A stretch of 64,000 bases of DNA from Paeniglutamicibacter kerguelensis (lineage in GTDB: Bacteria; Actinomycetota; Actinomycetes; Actinomycetales; Micrococcaceae), in the NCBI RefSeq assembly GCF_017876535.1, contig NZ_JAGIOF010000001.1, positions 434,001-498,000 of the forward strand, given 5' to 3'. The notes under the pieces were generated by a model. That model had not been told where the DNA came from, made no database searches, and saw only the letters and a list, made by a program, of their open reading frames with translations. The first letter of the stretch is position 1, and every line of letters begins with the position of its first letter. The position numbers and the translations under genes are program-made. Positions 38,164 to 47,530 of the stretch are shown in pieces.

Positions 38164-38195
38164 GGGTTGGATCCGGTGGGTTGGATCCGGCGGGT
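38164..38195. repeat. 14-bp tandem repeat between pmt and the acyl-CoA ligase gene
   Basis: GGGTTGGATCCGGT (38164-38177) is followed directly by GGGTTGGATCCGGC (38178-38191) and GGGT. It lies immediately before the pmt stop codon on the plus-strand map, so downstream of pmt. No function is apparent. Confidence 0.5.
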
Positions 38196-39800
38196 CTAGG
38201 ACCAGCTTGGCATCCAGATGTGGATGCGCCAGTTCTCGTAGGTGACCATCTGTCCGGACCAGATCGGCCAGAAGAAAGCGGACACGGCAACGACCAAGGC
38301 CAGGAACAGACCCAGCAGGAGCAGGCGGCGCTTGTGCCACGGGGATTGCGAGTCCGGGGGCAGCAACTTGCCCACCACATAGGTCAGCGCCAGCACCATG
38401 AACGGTGCAAAGGGCAGCGTGTAGAAGAAGAACATGGTTCGTTCGGGGTAGGCGAACCACGGCAGGAACCCGGCGGCGATGGCCGCAAGGATCGCCCCGG
38501 CGCGCCAATCCCGGGCGCCGATCCAGTAGAAGAGCAGCAGCAGCAGGCTCAGCGTTGCGGCCCACCACATGATCGGGTTGGGCAGGTCGGTGATGCCCTG
38601 GACGCAACTGGCATCCAGGCATCCGTACTCGCCGTTGCCGCGCGACTCATAGAAGAAGAGGACGGGGCGGCCGGCGAAGAGCCAGCTCCACGGGGAGGAC
38701 TCCCAGCCGTGCGGGGAACTCAGGCCCTCGTGGAAGGCGTATGCGGCGCGGTGGTACTCGGCCAGGGAACGCAGCGGTGCCGGGATCCAGGCCAAGGTGT
38801 CCGACGGGTTCTCCACCGCCCACTGCCTGTAGCGGCCGCCCTCCGTGGCAAGCCACCCGCTCCAGGTCGCCAGGTACACGGCGCATGCCGTGGGGATGAT
38901 GGTGAAGAACGCGGGGATTCCCTCGCGCACCAACCCGCCGACGATCCAGTGCCTGATGCCCGCGCGGCGACGGGCCGACAGGTCCCACAGCACCGTCATC
39001 AGGCCGAAGACCGCGATGAAGGACAGTGCCGACCATTTCACCCCGGCGGCGCAGCCGAGCATCACGCCGGCCAGCAGGCGCCAGGGCCGCCACAGGATCC
39101 AGGGGCCGTAGGCCAGCAGCCGCGGATCGGGCATTTTCCCGTCGACGGCGGCCAGGGCCCTGGCGAGTTTCTCGCGGCCGTCGAAGCGGTCGTTGAGCAG
39201 CGCCCAGAATCCGGCGAGGATGAAAAACATCAGGAAGATGTCCAGCAGCCCGGTGCGGGACATGACGATCTGGTGCCCGTCGATGGCGGCCAGCCCGCCG
39301 GCCAGCCCGCCCAGGAGCACCGAGGAAAAGAGTTTCTGGGCGACCAACGCGACAAGCAGCACCGACATGGTGCCGAAGAGCGCGGCGCTGAAGCGCCAGC
39401 CCAGGCCGTTGTCCGTGCCGAAGATCCACATGCCGCCCGCGATCAGCCATTTGCCCAGCGGCGGGTGCACCACAAAGGAAGCTGTGTCCTTCGGCTCGGG
39501 ATGCCCGTTGATGAACGCGTCGTTGGGATTCTCGCCCCAATCCAGTTCATAGCCCGCGTGCATCATGGTGTACGCGTCCTTGACGTAATAGGTTTCGTCG
39601 AAGATCAGCAGATGCGGGTGGTTGAGGTTGGTGAAGCGCAACAGGCCCGCAAGCACCGTCACGGCCAGCGGAACAATCCAGCCCCACATCCCGGGGCTGA
39701 AGACCGGCCCGATGAGCCGATCACGCAGCGCTTGGACGCCAAAGGCCCGATCGGGGTCGATGGACCAGCGGCGCGTGGTCTGCGGGGATGCTGTGTTCAC
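38196..39800 (-). CDS. Polyprenol-phosphate-mannose-dependent protein O-mannosyltransferase (Pmt, GT39)
   Basis: A 534-aa membrane enzyme with about 11 transmembrane helices. It attaches mannose from polyprenyl-phosphate mannose to secreted proteins on the outer face of the membrane. The catalytic acidic motif lies in the first extracytoplasmic loop, FDETYYVKDAYTMMHAGYELDW; HPPLGKWLI is the second conserved loop. The Pmt C-terminal four-helix unit (PFAPFMVLALTYVVGKLLP) is present. GTG 39800 is used. Although the frame stays open far upstream over the divergent rsmI gene, that part is a shadow. Mycobacterial Rv1002c is the counterpart, also next to rsmI. Mannose donors would come by way of manA. 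Confidence 0.9.
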   Translation of the reverse strand: MNTASPQTTRRWSIDPDRAFGVQALRDRLIGPVFSPGMWGWIVPLAVTVLAGLLRFTNLNHPHLLIFDETYYVKDAYTMMHAGYELDWGENPNDAFINGHPEPKDTASFVVHPPLGKWLIAGGMWIFGTDNGLGWRFSAALFGTMSVLLVALVAQKLFSSVLLGGLAGGLAAIDGHQIVMSRTGLLDIFLMFFILAGFWALLNDRFDGREKLARALAAVDGKMPDPRLLAYGPWILWRPWRLLAGVMLGCAAGVKWSALSFIAVFGLMTVLWDLSARRRAGIRHWIVGGLVREGIPAFFTIIPTACAVYLATWSGWLATEGGRYRQWAVENPSDTLAWIPAPLRSLAEYHRAAYAFHEGLSSPHGWESSPWSWLFAGRPVLFFYESRGNGEYGCLDASCVQGITDLPNPIMWWAATLSLLLLLFYWIGARDWRAGAILAAIAAGFLPWFAYPERTMFFFYTLPFAPFMVLALTYVVGKLLPPDSQSPWHKRRLLLLGLFLALVVAVSAFFWPIWSGQMVTYENWRIHIWMPSWS

Positions 39801-39866
39801 CGTCCTTACTCTACCGGCGGGCCCATGCGTGCGCGGGGAGGGCGGCGCTGCGAGTAGGCTTGGCGT

Positions 39867-40715
39867 GTGGAAACTCAAGAAAAGTCGGGCCAGATTGTGC
39901 TGGCGGCAACCCCCATTGGAAACCTGTCCGACGCCTCCCCGCGGCTGATCGAACTCATGAAGAGCGCCGACGTCGTCGCGGCCGAGGACACCCGGCGCTT
40001 CCTGCATCTGGCCCAGGGCCTGGGCGTGCGTGTTCCGGGACGCTTGATCAGCTACCACGAACACAACGAGACCCATCGCCTGGCCGAACTGCTTGAGCTG
40101 GTTGCCGGCGGCGCGACGATCCTGGTGGTCTCGGATGCGGGAATGCCCGCCGTCTCCGACCCGGGTTTCAAGCTGGTGGAGGCCGCCGTGGCCGCGGGCG
40201 TCACCGTCACCGCCGTTCCCGGCCCCTCGGCCGTGCTGACGGCGCTGGCACTTTCGGGCCTGCCCACCGACCGGTTCACCTTCGAGGGTTTCCTGCCGCG
40301 CAAGGCCGGGGAGCGTGCCAAGCGCCTGGAGGACCTGGCCACCGAGCAGCGCACCATGGTGTTCTTCGAGGCACCGCACCGCCTGGATGCAATGATCCGC
40401 GCGCTGCGCGACGCCTTCGGGGCCGAGCGCCCCGGTGCGATCGCCCGCGAACTGACCAAGATGTATGAGGAAGTCATCCGCGGAAACCTCGGCGAGCTGC
40501 TGCTCTGGGCCGAGGGCGAGGTCCGCGGCGAGATCGCCGTGGTCATCGGCGGTGCCCCGGCCGGGGAACCCGCCCGCGCCGTCGACCACGTGGCGCAGGT
40601 GCAACAACTCGTCACGGAGGGCCTGCGCCTGAAGGAAGCGGTGGCGGCCGTCGCCGAAAAGGAGCGCGTCTCCAAGCGCGAGTTGTATACCGCGGTCCTC
40701 GAAGCCCGCGCCTAG
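39867..40715 (+). CDS. rsmI: 16S rRNA (cytidine(1402)-2'-O)-methyltransferase
   Basis: A 282-aa SAM-dependent tetrapyrrole-methylase-fold enzyme that 2'-O-methylates C1402 in the ribosomal P site. The SAM-binding elements are plain: LAATPIGNLSDASPRLIELM at the N-terminus, AAEDTRRF, SDAGMPAVSDPGFKLVEAA, and VPGPSAVLTALALSGLPTDRFTFEGFLP. The start is GTG 39867, giving METQEKSGQI. It is divergent from pmt with 66 nt between start codons, so the two promoters must lie close together. Confidence 0.93.
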   Translation: METQEKSGQIVLAATPIGNLSDASPRLIELMKSADVVAAEDTRRFLHLAQGLGVRVPGRLISYHEHNETHRLAELLELVAGGATILVVSDAGMPAVSDPGFKLVEAAVAAGVTVTAVPGPSAVLTALALSGLPTDRFTFEGFLPRKAGERAKRLEDLATEQRTMVFFEAPHRLDAMIRALRDAFGAERPGAIARELTKMYEEVIRGNLGELLLWAEGEVRGEIAVVIGGAPAGEPARAVDHVAQVQQLVTEGLRLKEAVAAVAEKERVSKRELYTAVLEARA

Positions 40716-40893
40716 TCCTGGGCTTGGTGCCGGAGCCTGGCCCGGCGCCGGCACCCGGTCCTTTGGGATACCTGCACAACGCGCGGGGTGCGTCATAGTG
40801 CAGATAGAAATTTACAGCCACACTCCGCAGCACTAGCGTGGGCAGGGAAATGTTCCACCGCCCGATACCTTTCGTTCAAGGGAGAACGCCCCG

Positions 40894-42375
40894 ATGACCA
40901 TTACCCCAGAGCGTGAAGCCGCGCTGATCGCCTCCGTTCCCACCGGCCTGCTGATCAACGGCGAATGGCGCGATGCCTCCGACGGCGGCACCTTCGACGT
41001 GTTCGATCCGGCCACCGGTGAAAAGCTTGCCACCCTGGCGAGCGCCACCAGCGAAGACGCCATGGCCGCACTCGACGCCGCGGACGCCGTCCAGGCTTCC
41101 TGGGCCCTGACCGCACCGCGCGAACGCGCCGAGATCCTGCGCCGCGCCTTCGACATGGTCACCGCGCGCGCCGACGACTTCGCGCTGCTGATGAGCCTGG
41201 AAATGGGCAAGCCGGTGGCGGAAGCCCGCGGCGAGGTCACCTACGGCGCCGAATTCCTGCGTTGGTTCTCCGAGGAGACGGTGCGCGACTACGGCCGCTA
41301 CCTCACCACCCCCGAGGGCAAGAACAAGATGATCGTGCAGACCAAGCCGGTCGGCCCGTGCCTCTTGATCACCCCGTGGAACTTCCCGCTGGCCATGGCC
41401 ACCCGCAAGGTTGCCCCGGCGATCGCCGCCGGTTGCACCATGGTGCTCAAGCCCGCCAAGCTCACCCCGCTGACCTCCCAGCTCTTCGCCCAGGTCATGA
41501 TGGAAGCCGGCCTGCCGGCAGGCGTGCTGAACGTCGTTTCCTCGGCCAGCGCCTCGAAGATCTCCGGCCCGCTGATGGCCGACTCCCGCCTGCGCAAGGT
41601 TTCCTTCACCGGTTCCACCGCCGTGGGCAAGATGCTTATGAAGGACGCCACCGAAAACGTGCTGCGCACCTCCATGGAACTGGGCGGCAACGCACCGTTC
41701 CTCGTCTTCGAGGACGCCGACCTTGACGCAGCGGTCGAAGGCGCCATGGCGGCCAAGATGCGCAACATGGGCGAGGCCTGCACCGCAGCCAACCGCTTCC
41801 TGGTCCACGAATCCGTGGCCGAGGAATTCACCGCCAAGTTCGCGGCAGCCATGGGCGCGCTGAAGACCGGCCGCGGCACCGAGCCGACCACCAACGTCGG
41901 CCCGCTGATCGACGGCAACGCCCGCGACGACGTGCACGCACTGGTCGTCAAGGCCATCGAGGCAGGCGCAGTGGCAGTCACCGGCGGCGCACCGGTGGAC
42001 GGCCCGGGCTACTTCTACCAGCCGACGGTGCTGACCAACGTCGCCAACGACGCCGAGATCCTGCGCCAGGAAATCTTCGGCCCGGTTGCCCCGATCACCA
42101 CCTTCCGCGACGAGGCACACGCCATCGAACTGGCCAACGCCAGCGAGTACGGTTTGGCTTCCTACGTCTTCACCAAGGACCACAACCGCCTGTTCCGCGT
42201 GGCCGAGAAGATCGAATTCGGCCTGGTCGGCTTCAACGCCGGCGTCATCTCCAACGCGGCGGCACCCTTCGGCGGCGTGAAGCAGTCCGGCCTGGGCCGT
42301 GAAGGCGGAGCCGAGGGCCTGGCCGAGTACACCACCACCCAGTACATCGGCATCGCCGATCCGTACGCCGTCTAA
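40894..42375 (+). CDS. gabD: NAD(P)-dependent succinate-semialdehyde dehydrogenase
   Basis: A 493-aa aldehyde dehydrogenase of the GabD group, which oxidises succinate semialdehyde to succinate in GABA breakdown. The general-base Glu is in MELGGNAPFLVFEDADLD and the catalytic Cys in MGEACTAANRF (about residue 296). The cofactor-binding strand LITPWNFPLAMATRKVAPAIAAGCT is complete. Codons are strongly biased to a single C-ending set, as in highly expressed genes. Other GABA genes are not present nearby, so the true aldehyde could be different. ATG 40894 has GGGAGAACGCC upstream. A strong intrinsic terminator follows. Confidence 0.9.
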   Translation: MTITPEREAALIASVPTGLLINGEWRDASDGGTFDVFDPATGEKLATLASATSEDAMAALDAADAVQASWALTAPRERAEILRRAFDMVTARADDFALLMSLEMGKPVAEARGEVTYGAEFLRWFSEETVRDYGRYLTTPEGKNKMIVQTKPVGPCLLITPWNFPLAMATRKVAPAIAAGCTMVLKPAKLTPLTSQLFAQVMMEAGLPAGVLNVVSSASASKISGPLMADSRLRKVSFTGSTAVGKMLMKDATENVLRTSMELGGNAPFLVFEDADLDAAVEGAMAAKMRNMGEACTAANRFLVHESVAEEFTAKFAAAMGALKTGRGTEPTTNVGPLIDGNARDDVHALVVKAIEAGAVAVTGGAPVDGPGYFYQPTVLTNVANDAEILRQEIFGPVAPITTFRDEAHAIELANASEYGLASYVFTKDHNRLFRVAEKIEFGLVGFNAGVISNAAAPFGGVKQSGLGREGGAEGLAEYTTTQYIGIADPYAV

Positions 42376-42413
42376 GCAGGAGTGCCAGCGGCCGTAGCGC
42401 CGCGGTGACTTGA

Positions 42414-42466
42414 GCGGTGTTCGGTGTTGCGTCCAATTCCCGGGCGCAACACCGAACACCGCTTTT
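42414..42466. terminator. Rho-independent terminator after gabD
   Basis: A perfect 18-bp inverted repeat beginning GCGGTGTTCGG (42414-42431) and closing CCGAACACCGC (42445-42462), with a 13-nt loop and TTTT at 42463-42466. It stands between the convergent gabD and transglutaminase genes. Confidence 0.9.
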
Positions 42467-42508
42467 GCGTTTATGCTGCCAGGCCCGCGGAATCCCGTGC
42501 GCGGCGGC

Positions 42509-44935
42509 CTATCTGGATACCGTGTAGCTGCCGGAATCCAGCGGTCGCGGAGCAAAGATCGAACGCGGCCACAGCCGAACGGCGAACCGGGCGCCGGGGG
42601 ACAGCCGGGCGGCGAAAGCCTTTTCCACCGAGTCCAGGGCCTCGCGCAGGGCCGGCCCCTGAACGGCGGACCCCTGGGAGGAAGCGTAGCGCTGCCTCTC
42701 ATAGGTTCGGGCGAGCAACAACAACTGCGTCTTGGCCTCCGGAAGCAACGTGGCCAGCCGCCGGGCGTAGTCCCCGGCGGAATCGTCCTGCCGCATGGGC
42801 TTGGAATAGTCCAGCCCCAACGCCACAAGTTCGTCCCAAGCGGCCGCCGCGTCGGTGCCGGAAACGTCGATTCCGCGCAATCGCTTTCTGCGGTGGGCGC
42901 TCCTGACAGCCAACGGAATCGCGGCAACCAGAAGAACCACCAACACCGTGAGCAACGGCCACGGAGAAGGGGTTCCCTTCACGGTTTCGCTGCCGACAGC
43001 GACTGCCGGTGCGCTGGAAACGGCGCTGGACGAGGTTGCTGCCGGTTTTTTCGAGGTCGGGTTCGTCTGTCGCGGATCGGCTCCCAGGGATGGATTCTGG
43101 GCGGTAGCCGCCGGTGCGTAGGCCGGCGGTACGCCGCGTCCCGGGGTGGGCTCGAAGGGAACCCAACCCGCGCCGGGGAAGTACAGTTCCGGCCATGCGT
43201 GGGCGTTGCGGGAACTGACGGTGAATTCGTTCAGCGTGGTCCCGTTGCTGCCAGGAACGCTGTTGCCTGTGGCGCTTCCGGGGGCGTACCCGGTGACAAT
43301 GCGGCTGGGAATGCCCAGCGTGCGGGCCATCATGGCCATGGTCGACGCAAAATGCACACAATAGCCGGCCTTTTCCTCAAGGAAGGCCTCGATCACCTGC
43401 ATGCCGCTGCCGTCGTAGCCGTCCTCGACAGGGGTCTTCTCCGAGTACGTGAAGGCACCCGAACGCAGGTGCTTCTGGATGGCGGCGGCCTGTTCAAAGG
43501 GGGACGCGTCTTCGGATCCGGCAATGGCCTTCGCCGTTGCCGTAAACAGGGATTCCGGCGAGTCGTCCGGCATTCGCGAGTACACCTGGTCGACCGAGCC
43601 GAAGAATCCCTCTTGGTTCGCGTCGGTCCAGTCGGTGAGCTCTTCGGCCGTGATCTCCGGCATCTGGCTCAACGTCGTGTAGTCCTGGGCCGCCATCGGC
43701 TCGTTCGTGCCCGCAAGAATGGTTCCGGTATCCGGGCTCCAACGCCAATTGCCGGGCAGCCCGCTGACGAGCACAGGATTGCCGGGCATCGGCAGCCACA
43801 CGCCGCGGTACTTGTCGGTCACGACGCGGGTCACGGAGTCCCTCACGACGCCATACATCGTGGGAATCGTGGGCATTGTCAGCGGCTCCGTGACGGGCAC
43901 GCGGAGCAGGGCGTCATCCGGCTCCCATTTGCTGCCTTGAAGGTTCCCGATCACCGAGGTGCGCAGGTACAGGGGCTCCGTGTCGTTGGTGTAGTACCGC
44001 AGAACCGTTCCGGGGGTGTTGTTGCGCAGGTCGTTCCCCAGGGCGATCATCGGATCGATGTTGGTTGCGACTCCGCCCCAGGAAGGCCTGGTGCCCTCCA
44101 CCATCATGCCCTTGGTGAACCCGGGGACGGCCAGGGGCAACACCAGCAGGCTCGCCACCGCGCCGGCGATGATCACCGAACCCTGGATCCACGAACTCCC
44201 CGGCTTGCGGGCGGCCATTGCATGGCCGTTCCCGCCTTCGCCGACCAGCTCGACGGCCAGGCGCCGGCCTTTGCGTGTGGACGGTCCGGACTCAAGCCAC
44301 CGGGCTGCGGCCAAGAGCAGCAGGTACCCGATCGCGGTCACGGTGACGGAACCGATGCCGGCACCACGCGGTTCGAACAGCGAGGCAACGAGCAACAACA
44401 GCGACAGGGGGATGCCGGCCGTGGCCGCGGCCCGAAGCGTAAAGGCGAGCGTGTCCACGGCCAGGGCAACAACGGCCGCCCACAGCGTCACGGAAAAAAC
44501 GATGACGCCCGTGGTTTGCACCGGGGGCACCTGGGACCCCATTTGCTCGTTGGCCATGGACCAGACATGCAGCAGCGCCCGATAGGTTGAGGACGTGGGG
44601 ATGAAACCAAGCCAAGCGGTGTTCGAAAAGAACAGGAAGGTCAGGGTGAAGGCACCTGCAAGCAGTCCGACCCCGGGAACGAGCATCCGGGGGGCTGCCA
44701 GATAGCGGGCCAGGTTCGTGGCCAGCACAATCGCCAGCACCACCGCCGTCACCTGGGTCAGCCATCCCCAGTCGCTGATGACCCCGTGGAGTCCGGCCGC
44801 CGCACCGAGCGTGGCCAGCACCGTGGCAAACGCCGCAAAAAACAGCGGAGCCGCCGCCCGGAGATCCCGGCGGGCCGGGGGAGGGACGTGGAGGTTGTCC
44901 GTGGCTCGCGGTTGGTCGAGGGTGGGGGTGCTCAT
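42509..44935 (-). CDS. Transglutaminase-like membrane protein (TgpA type)
   Basis: An 808-aa protein: five to seven N-terminal helices in residues 28-270, an extracytoplasmic region, and a transglutaminase-like cysteine-protease fold. The catalytic triad elements are in AGYCVHFASTMAMMARTLGIPSR (Cys near 523), SRNAHAWPELYFPG (His near 578) and FEPTPG (near 594). One more helix (WPLLTVLVVLLVAAIPLAV) and a cytoplasmic DUF4129-like tail follow. Its ATG at 44935 overlaps the DUF58 stop codon as ATGA. Together with the MoxR ATPase and the DUF58 protein it forms a conserved three-gene operon. The substrate is unknown. Confidence 0.88.
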   Translation of the reverse strand: MSTPTLDQPRATDNLHVPPPARRDLRAAAPLFFAAFATVLATLGAAAGLHGVISDWGWLTQVTAVVLAIVLATNLARYLAAPRMLVPGVGLLAGAFTLTFLFFSNTAWLGFIPTSSTYRALLHVWSMANEQMGSQVPPVQTTGVIVFSVTLWAAVVALAVDTLAFTLRAAATAGIPLSLLLLVASLFEPRGAGIGSVTVTAIGYLLLLAAARWLESGPSTRKGRRLAVELVGEGGNGHAMAARKPGSSWIQGSVIIAGAVASLLVLPLAVPGFTKGMMVEGTRPSWGGVATNIDPMIALGNDLRNNTPGTVLRYYTNDTEPLYLRTSVIGNLQGSKWEPDDALLRVPVTEPLTMPTIPTMYGVVRDSVTRVVTDKYRGVWLPMPGNPVLVSGLPGNWRWSPDTGTILAGTNEPMAAQDYTTLSQMPEITAEELTDWTDANQEGFFGSVDQVYSRMPDDSPESLFTATAKAIAGSEDASPFEQAAAIQKHLRSGAFTYSEKTPVEDGYDGSGMQVIEAFLEEKAGYCVHFASTMAMMARTLGIPSRIVTGYAPGSATGNSVPGSNGTTLNEFTVSSRNAHAWPELYFPGAGWVPFEPTPGRGVPPAYAPAATAQNPSLGADPRQTNPTSKKPAATSSSAVSSAPAVAVGSETVKGTPSPWPLLTVLVVLLVAAIPLAVRSAHRRKRLRGIDVSGTDAAAAWDELVALGLDYSKPMRQDDSAGDYARRLATLLPEAKTQLLLLARTYERQRYASSQGSAVQGPALREALDSVEKAFAARLSPGARFAVRLWPRSIFAPRPLDSGSYTVSR

Positions 44936-46350
44936 GACTGCCTGCTTAGGTCGTTCCAGGCCTCGGCCAGCGAGGTCCGGGGGGAGACTGCCACGGCGGA
45001 CCAGCCTGCCTGCCTGAATCGTGTGATGACTGGCTGGGCCTGCTCCGGCCGGTGCACAACGCACATGACCGCGACCTTGCGGCGCCCACCCACCGAATCG
45101 ATCCAGGCGTCGGCGGTCGCCGGGGACACATCGCCGAGCAACAGCACGAGCCTGTCGCCGTGCGTCCGCAAACGGGTTTTCAACGCGGTGGTCAGCGCCG
45201 ACTCGGAGACGTGCCGGGAGGGCGGATCCTCAAGTCCCAGCGCCGCAAGCGCGCCCTGCATGTCCTCGACGGCATGGGAACCGCCGAAGACCTCGGCGCC
45301 GTCGTCGGATCCGGAAGCCGAGACCTGGTTGACGGGCCGGGCCTGGTGGTCGATCATTTCGATGCCAAATCCGGAGTGCGACAGATATGCGCCAATGCCC
45401 AGTGCCCCCTGCAGCGCCCACTCGAACCTTTGGGTGGAATGCTTGGGCGCCGAGGTGTATTGCGGGATCTCCAGGCCCGTTTCGGAACCGACGCCGTGGG
45501 GGAGGAATGCCGCACGCGAACGGTCAAGCACGATGACCGCACGCGGGGTTGCCCGGTAGTCCTCCTGGCGCACCATGACGGAACCGCGCCTGGCTGTGGC
45601 CGGCCAGTGGATGCGGCGCACCGAATCCCCGTCCCGGTAGTCCCGGGTCATGACGTCGAAGGAATCGGGGGTCAGCTGGCGGTTGGAGCTCGCCTGGCCG
45701 TGGGCCCCGCGCTCTCCGGGCAGCCCGCCTGGCTCCAGGGACTCGATCTGCGGCATCGCCACCAGGGCGCTGGGCTTGTCCAGGGCAGCCGGGCGCGTGG
45801 CCAAGCCAAATGGATCGGTGACCTGTGCCTTGATGGGACCGATGGGGTAGATGCCGCGGGAGGCCAGACGGAGGCGGTATTCGTAGTGGCTGCTGGATAC
45901 CCCGCCCTGGACCACGGCGGTCCGCGACGGGTAGGTGAACTCCGGCCCGTGTCCGAAGTCCTGCGGCAGGGTGTCGCTCAAGGGCAGGATGCCGGGGGAG
46001 CGGCCGCGGTGGGTGATGCGGAGCCTGACCCGGAGGCCGGAGTCCGTGACGGCCACGCTCGGATTGAACGTTCGGGTCACCGTGATCGGCGACCGCCCGT
46101 AGCGCAGCAGGAAAGCTGCCAGCAGGGGTGTGAGGATCAGGAACAGGGCGATGGTCATCAGCTCGCGGCGACCCAGCAGCCAAGCACCCGCCAGGGCTAC
46201 GACGCCGGTGGCAAACAAACCCCAGCCGCGTGCCGTGAGGAATCCCAGGTGGACGCGCTCCCGCAGTGTTGCCGGCGGCTCGTCACGAGTCCACCGGCCA
46301 TTGTGCGGGGACTCGCGGAATTCGGTGGGTCCTGGATCCGGCAGGCTCAT
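44932..46350 (-). CDS. DUF58 domain-containing protein
   Basis: A 472-aa membrane-anchored protein. Two helices lie near residues 38-80 (GWGLFATGVVALAGAWLL; LMTIALFLILTPLLAAFLL). The DUF58 core motif DYRDGDSVRRIHWPATARRGSVMVRQE is near residue 255; the protein resembles von Willebrand factor A-like partners of MoxR ATPases. The C-terminal part, after about residue 290, holds a VWA-like AVIVLDRSRAAFL segment with a D-x-S-type site. ATG 46350 is preferred over the upstream ATG at 46422 because GGGAAC precedes it and the latter would overlap moxR. It is the middle gene of the moxR-DUF58-transglutaminase operon. Confidence 0.87.
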   Translation of the reverse strand: MSLPDPGPTEFRESPHNGRWTRDEPPATLRERVHLGFLTARGWGLFATGVVALAGAWLLGRRELMTIALFLILTPLLAAFLLRYGRSPITVTRTFNPSVAVTDSGLRVRLRITHRGRSPGILPLSDTLPQDFGHGPEFTYPSRTAVVQGGVSSSHYEYRLRLASRGIYPIGPIKAQVTDPFGLATRPAALDKPSALVAMPQIESLEPGGLPGERGAHGQASSNRQLTPDSFDVMTRDYRDGDSVRRIHWPATARRGSVMVRQEDYRATPRAVIVLDRSRAAFLPHGVGSETGLEIPQYTSAPKHSTQRFEWALQGALGIGAYLSHSGFGIEMIDHQARPVNQVSASGSDDGAEVFGGSHAVEDMQGALAALGLEDPPSRHVSESALTTALKTRLRTHGDRLVLLLGDVSPATADAWIDSVGGRRKVAVMCVVHRPEQAQPVITRFRQAGWSAVAVSPRTSLAEAWNDLSRQS

Positions 46351-46372
46351 GTTCCCTGGCGGCTTCCGAGGG

Positions 46373-47353
46373 TTATCCGCGGGCACCGGCACGAACCGGG
46401 ATGGAGTTGAGGATGGCGGCAAGCAACGATTCGGCGTTGGTGCCGGCGGCTTCGGCTCGGCGGTGCAATATCAGGCGGTGCCCCAAGACGTCGGTGGCGA
46501 TGGTCCGTACGTCTTCGGGCAGGACGTAATCCCTGGCATTCAATGCGGCCTCGGCCTTTGCGGCGCGCAGCAGCTGCAACAGGGAACGCGGGGAGGCTCC
46601 CAACCGGATCTCGCCGTGTTCGCGGGTGGCCCGGCCCAGGGCAACGATGTACTCCTTGACCGGCTCCGAAACGAACACCGCCGCCACGGTGTTGATCAGC
46701 GTGTGCAAGGTCGCCAGGTCCAGCACGGGGCGGACCTTGTCCAAGGGAGAGGTGGATTGGTGGGACTCGAGCATCGACATTTCCGCCGCGGCGTCGGGGT
46801 ATCCCATGGAGATCTTGGCCATGAAACGGTCCCGCTGCGCTTCGGGCAGCGGGAACGTGCCCTCCAGCTCGATGGGGTTTTGCGTCGCGATCACCATGAA
46901 GGGGTTGCCCAGGGGATGGGTGATGCCGTCGACGGTCACCTGCCCTTCTTCCATGCACTCGAGCAGCGCGGACTGCGTCTTGGCATTGGCGCGGTTGATC
47001 TCGTCGCCGATGACAATGTGCGCGAAAACCGGCCCGGGGCGGAACTGGAACTCGTGGGTGTCCTGGTTGAAAATCGAAACACCCGTGACATCCGAGGGCA
47101 ACAGGTCCGGGGTGAACTGGATGCGGTGGACCGTGCAGTCGACGGTCTTGGCCAGGGTCTTGGCAAGCATGGTTTTCCCAACGCCGGGAACATCCTCCAG
47201 AAGCAGGTGACCCTGGGCGAGCAGGACAATCAGGGCAGTGCGTGCCACCTCGGCCTTGCCGTCGATCACCGTGGCGATGCTGGACAAGACCTGTTCACAG
47301 ACGCGGCCAAATTCATCGGCCGACAAGATCTGGGGCTCGGTGGATAGCGACAT
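46373..47353 (-). CDS. MoxR-type AAA+ ATPase
   Basis: A 326-aa ATPase. Walker A GVGKT is at residues 57-61 within LLLEDVPGVGKTMLAKTLA. Walker B is in IVIGDEINRANAKTQSALLECMEEGQVT, and sensor 1 in FMVIATQNPIELEGTFPLPEAQRDRF. MoxR ATPases work as chaperone-like remodelers with DUF58/VWA partners. It heads an operon with the DUF58 and transglutaminase genes and is divergent from tatD; the 170-nt gap holds both promoters, but I could not identify convincing boxes. Confidence 0.93.
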   Translation of the reverse strand: MSLSTEPQILSADEFGRVCEQVLSSIATVIDGKAEVARTALIVLLAQGHLLLEDVPGVGKTMLAKTLAKTVDCTVHRIQFTPDLLPSDVTGVSIFNQDTHEFQFRPGPVFAHIVIGDEINRANAKTQSALLECMEEGQVTVDGITHPLGNPFMVIATQNPIELEGTFPLPEAQRDRFMAKISMGYPDAAAEMSMLESHQSTSPLDKVRPVLDLATLHTLINTVAAVFVSEPVKEYIVALGRATREHGEIRLGASPRSLLQLLRAAKAEAALNARDYVLPEDVRTIATDVLGHRLILHRRAEAAGTNAESLLAAILNSIPVRAGARG

Positions 47354-47530
47354 GCAATGTCCTCCTGAAGTGCGGCAGTAAGTAAATGTGAAGTCCTTAC
47401 TTCAACGATACCGGCATTGCTGTGCTGGATGTCACGTTCGGCGGGACCCGATTGGGTGAGCCGCGTACCCTAGATACGTTGTGGGCAAACGCTCCGGGAC
47501 GAAAAACCGTGGATTGAGGGAGCTGGATTG

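Noticed and set aside
38196..40796. An 866-codon open frame on the minus strand
   Set aside because: Only the part from 39800 down encodes Pmt. The upstream part is the antisense shadow of rsmI, which is a clear gene on the plus strand.
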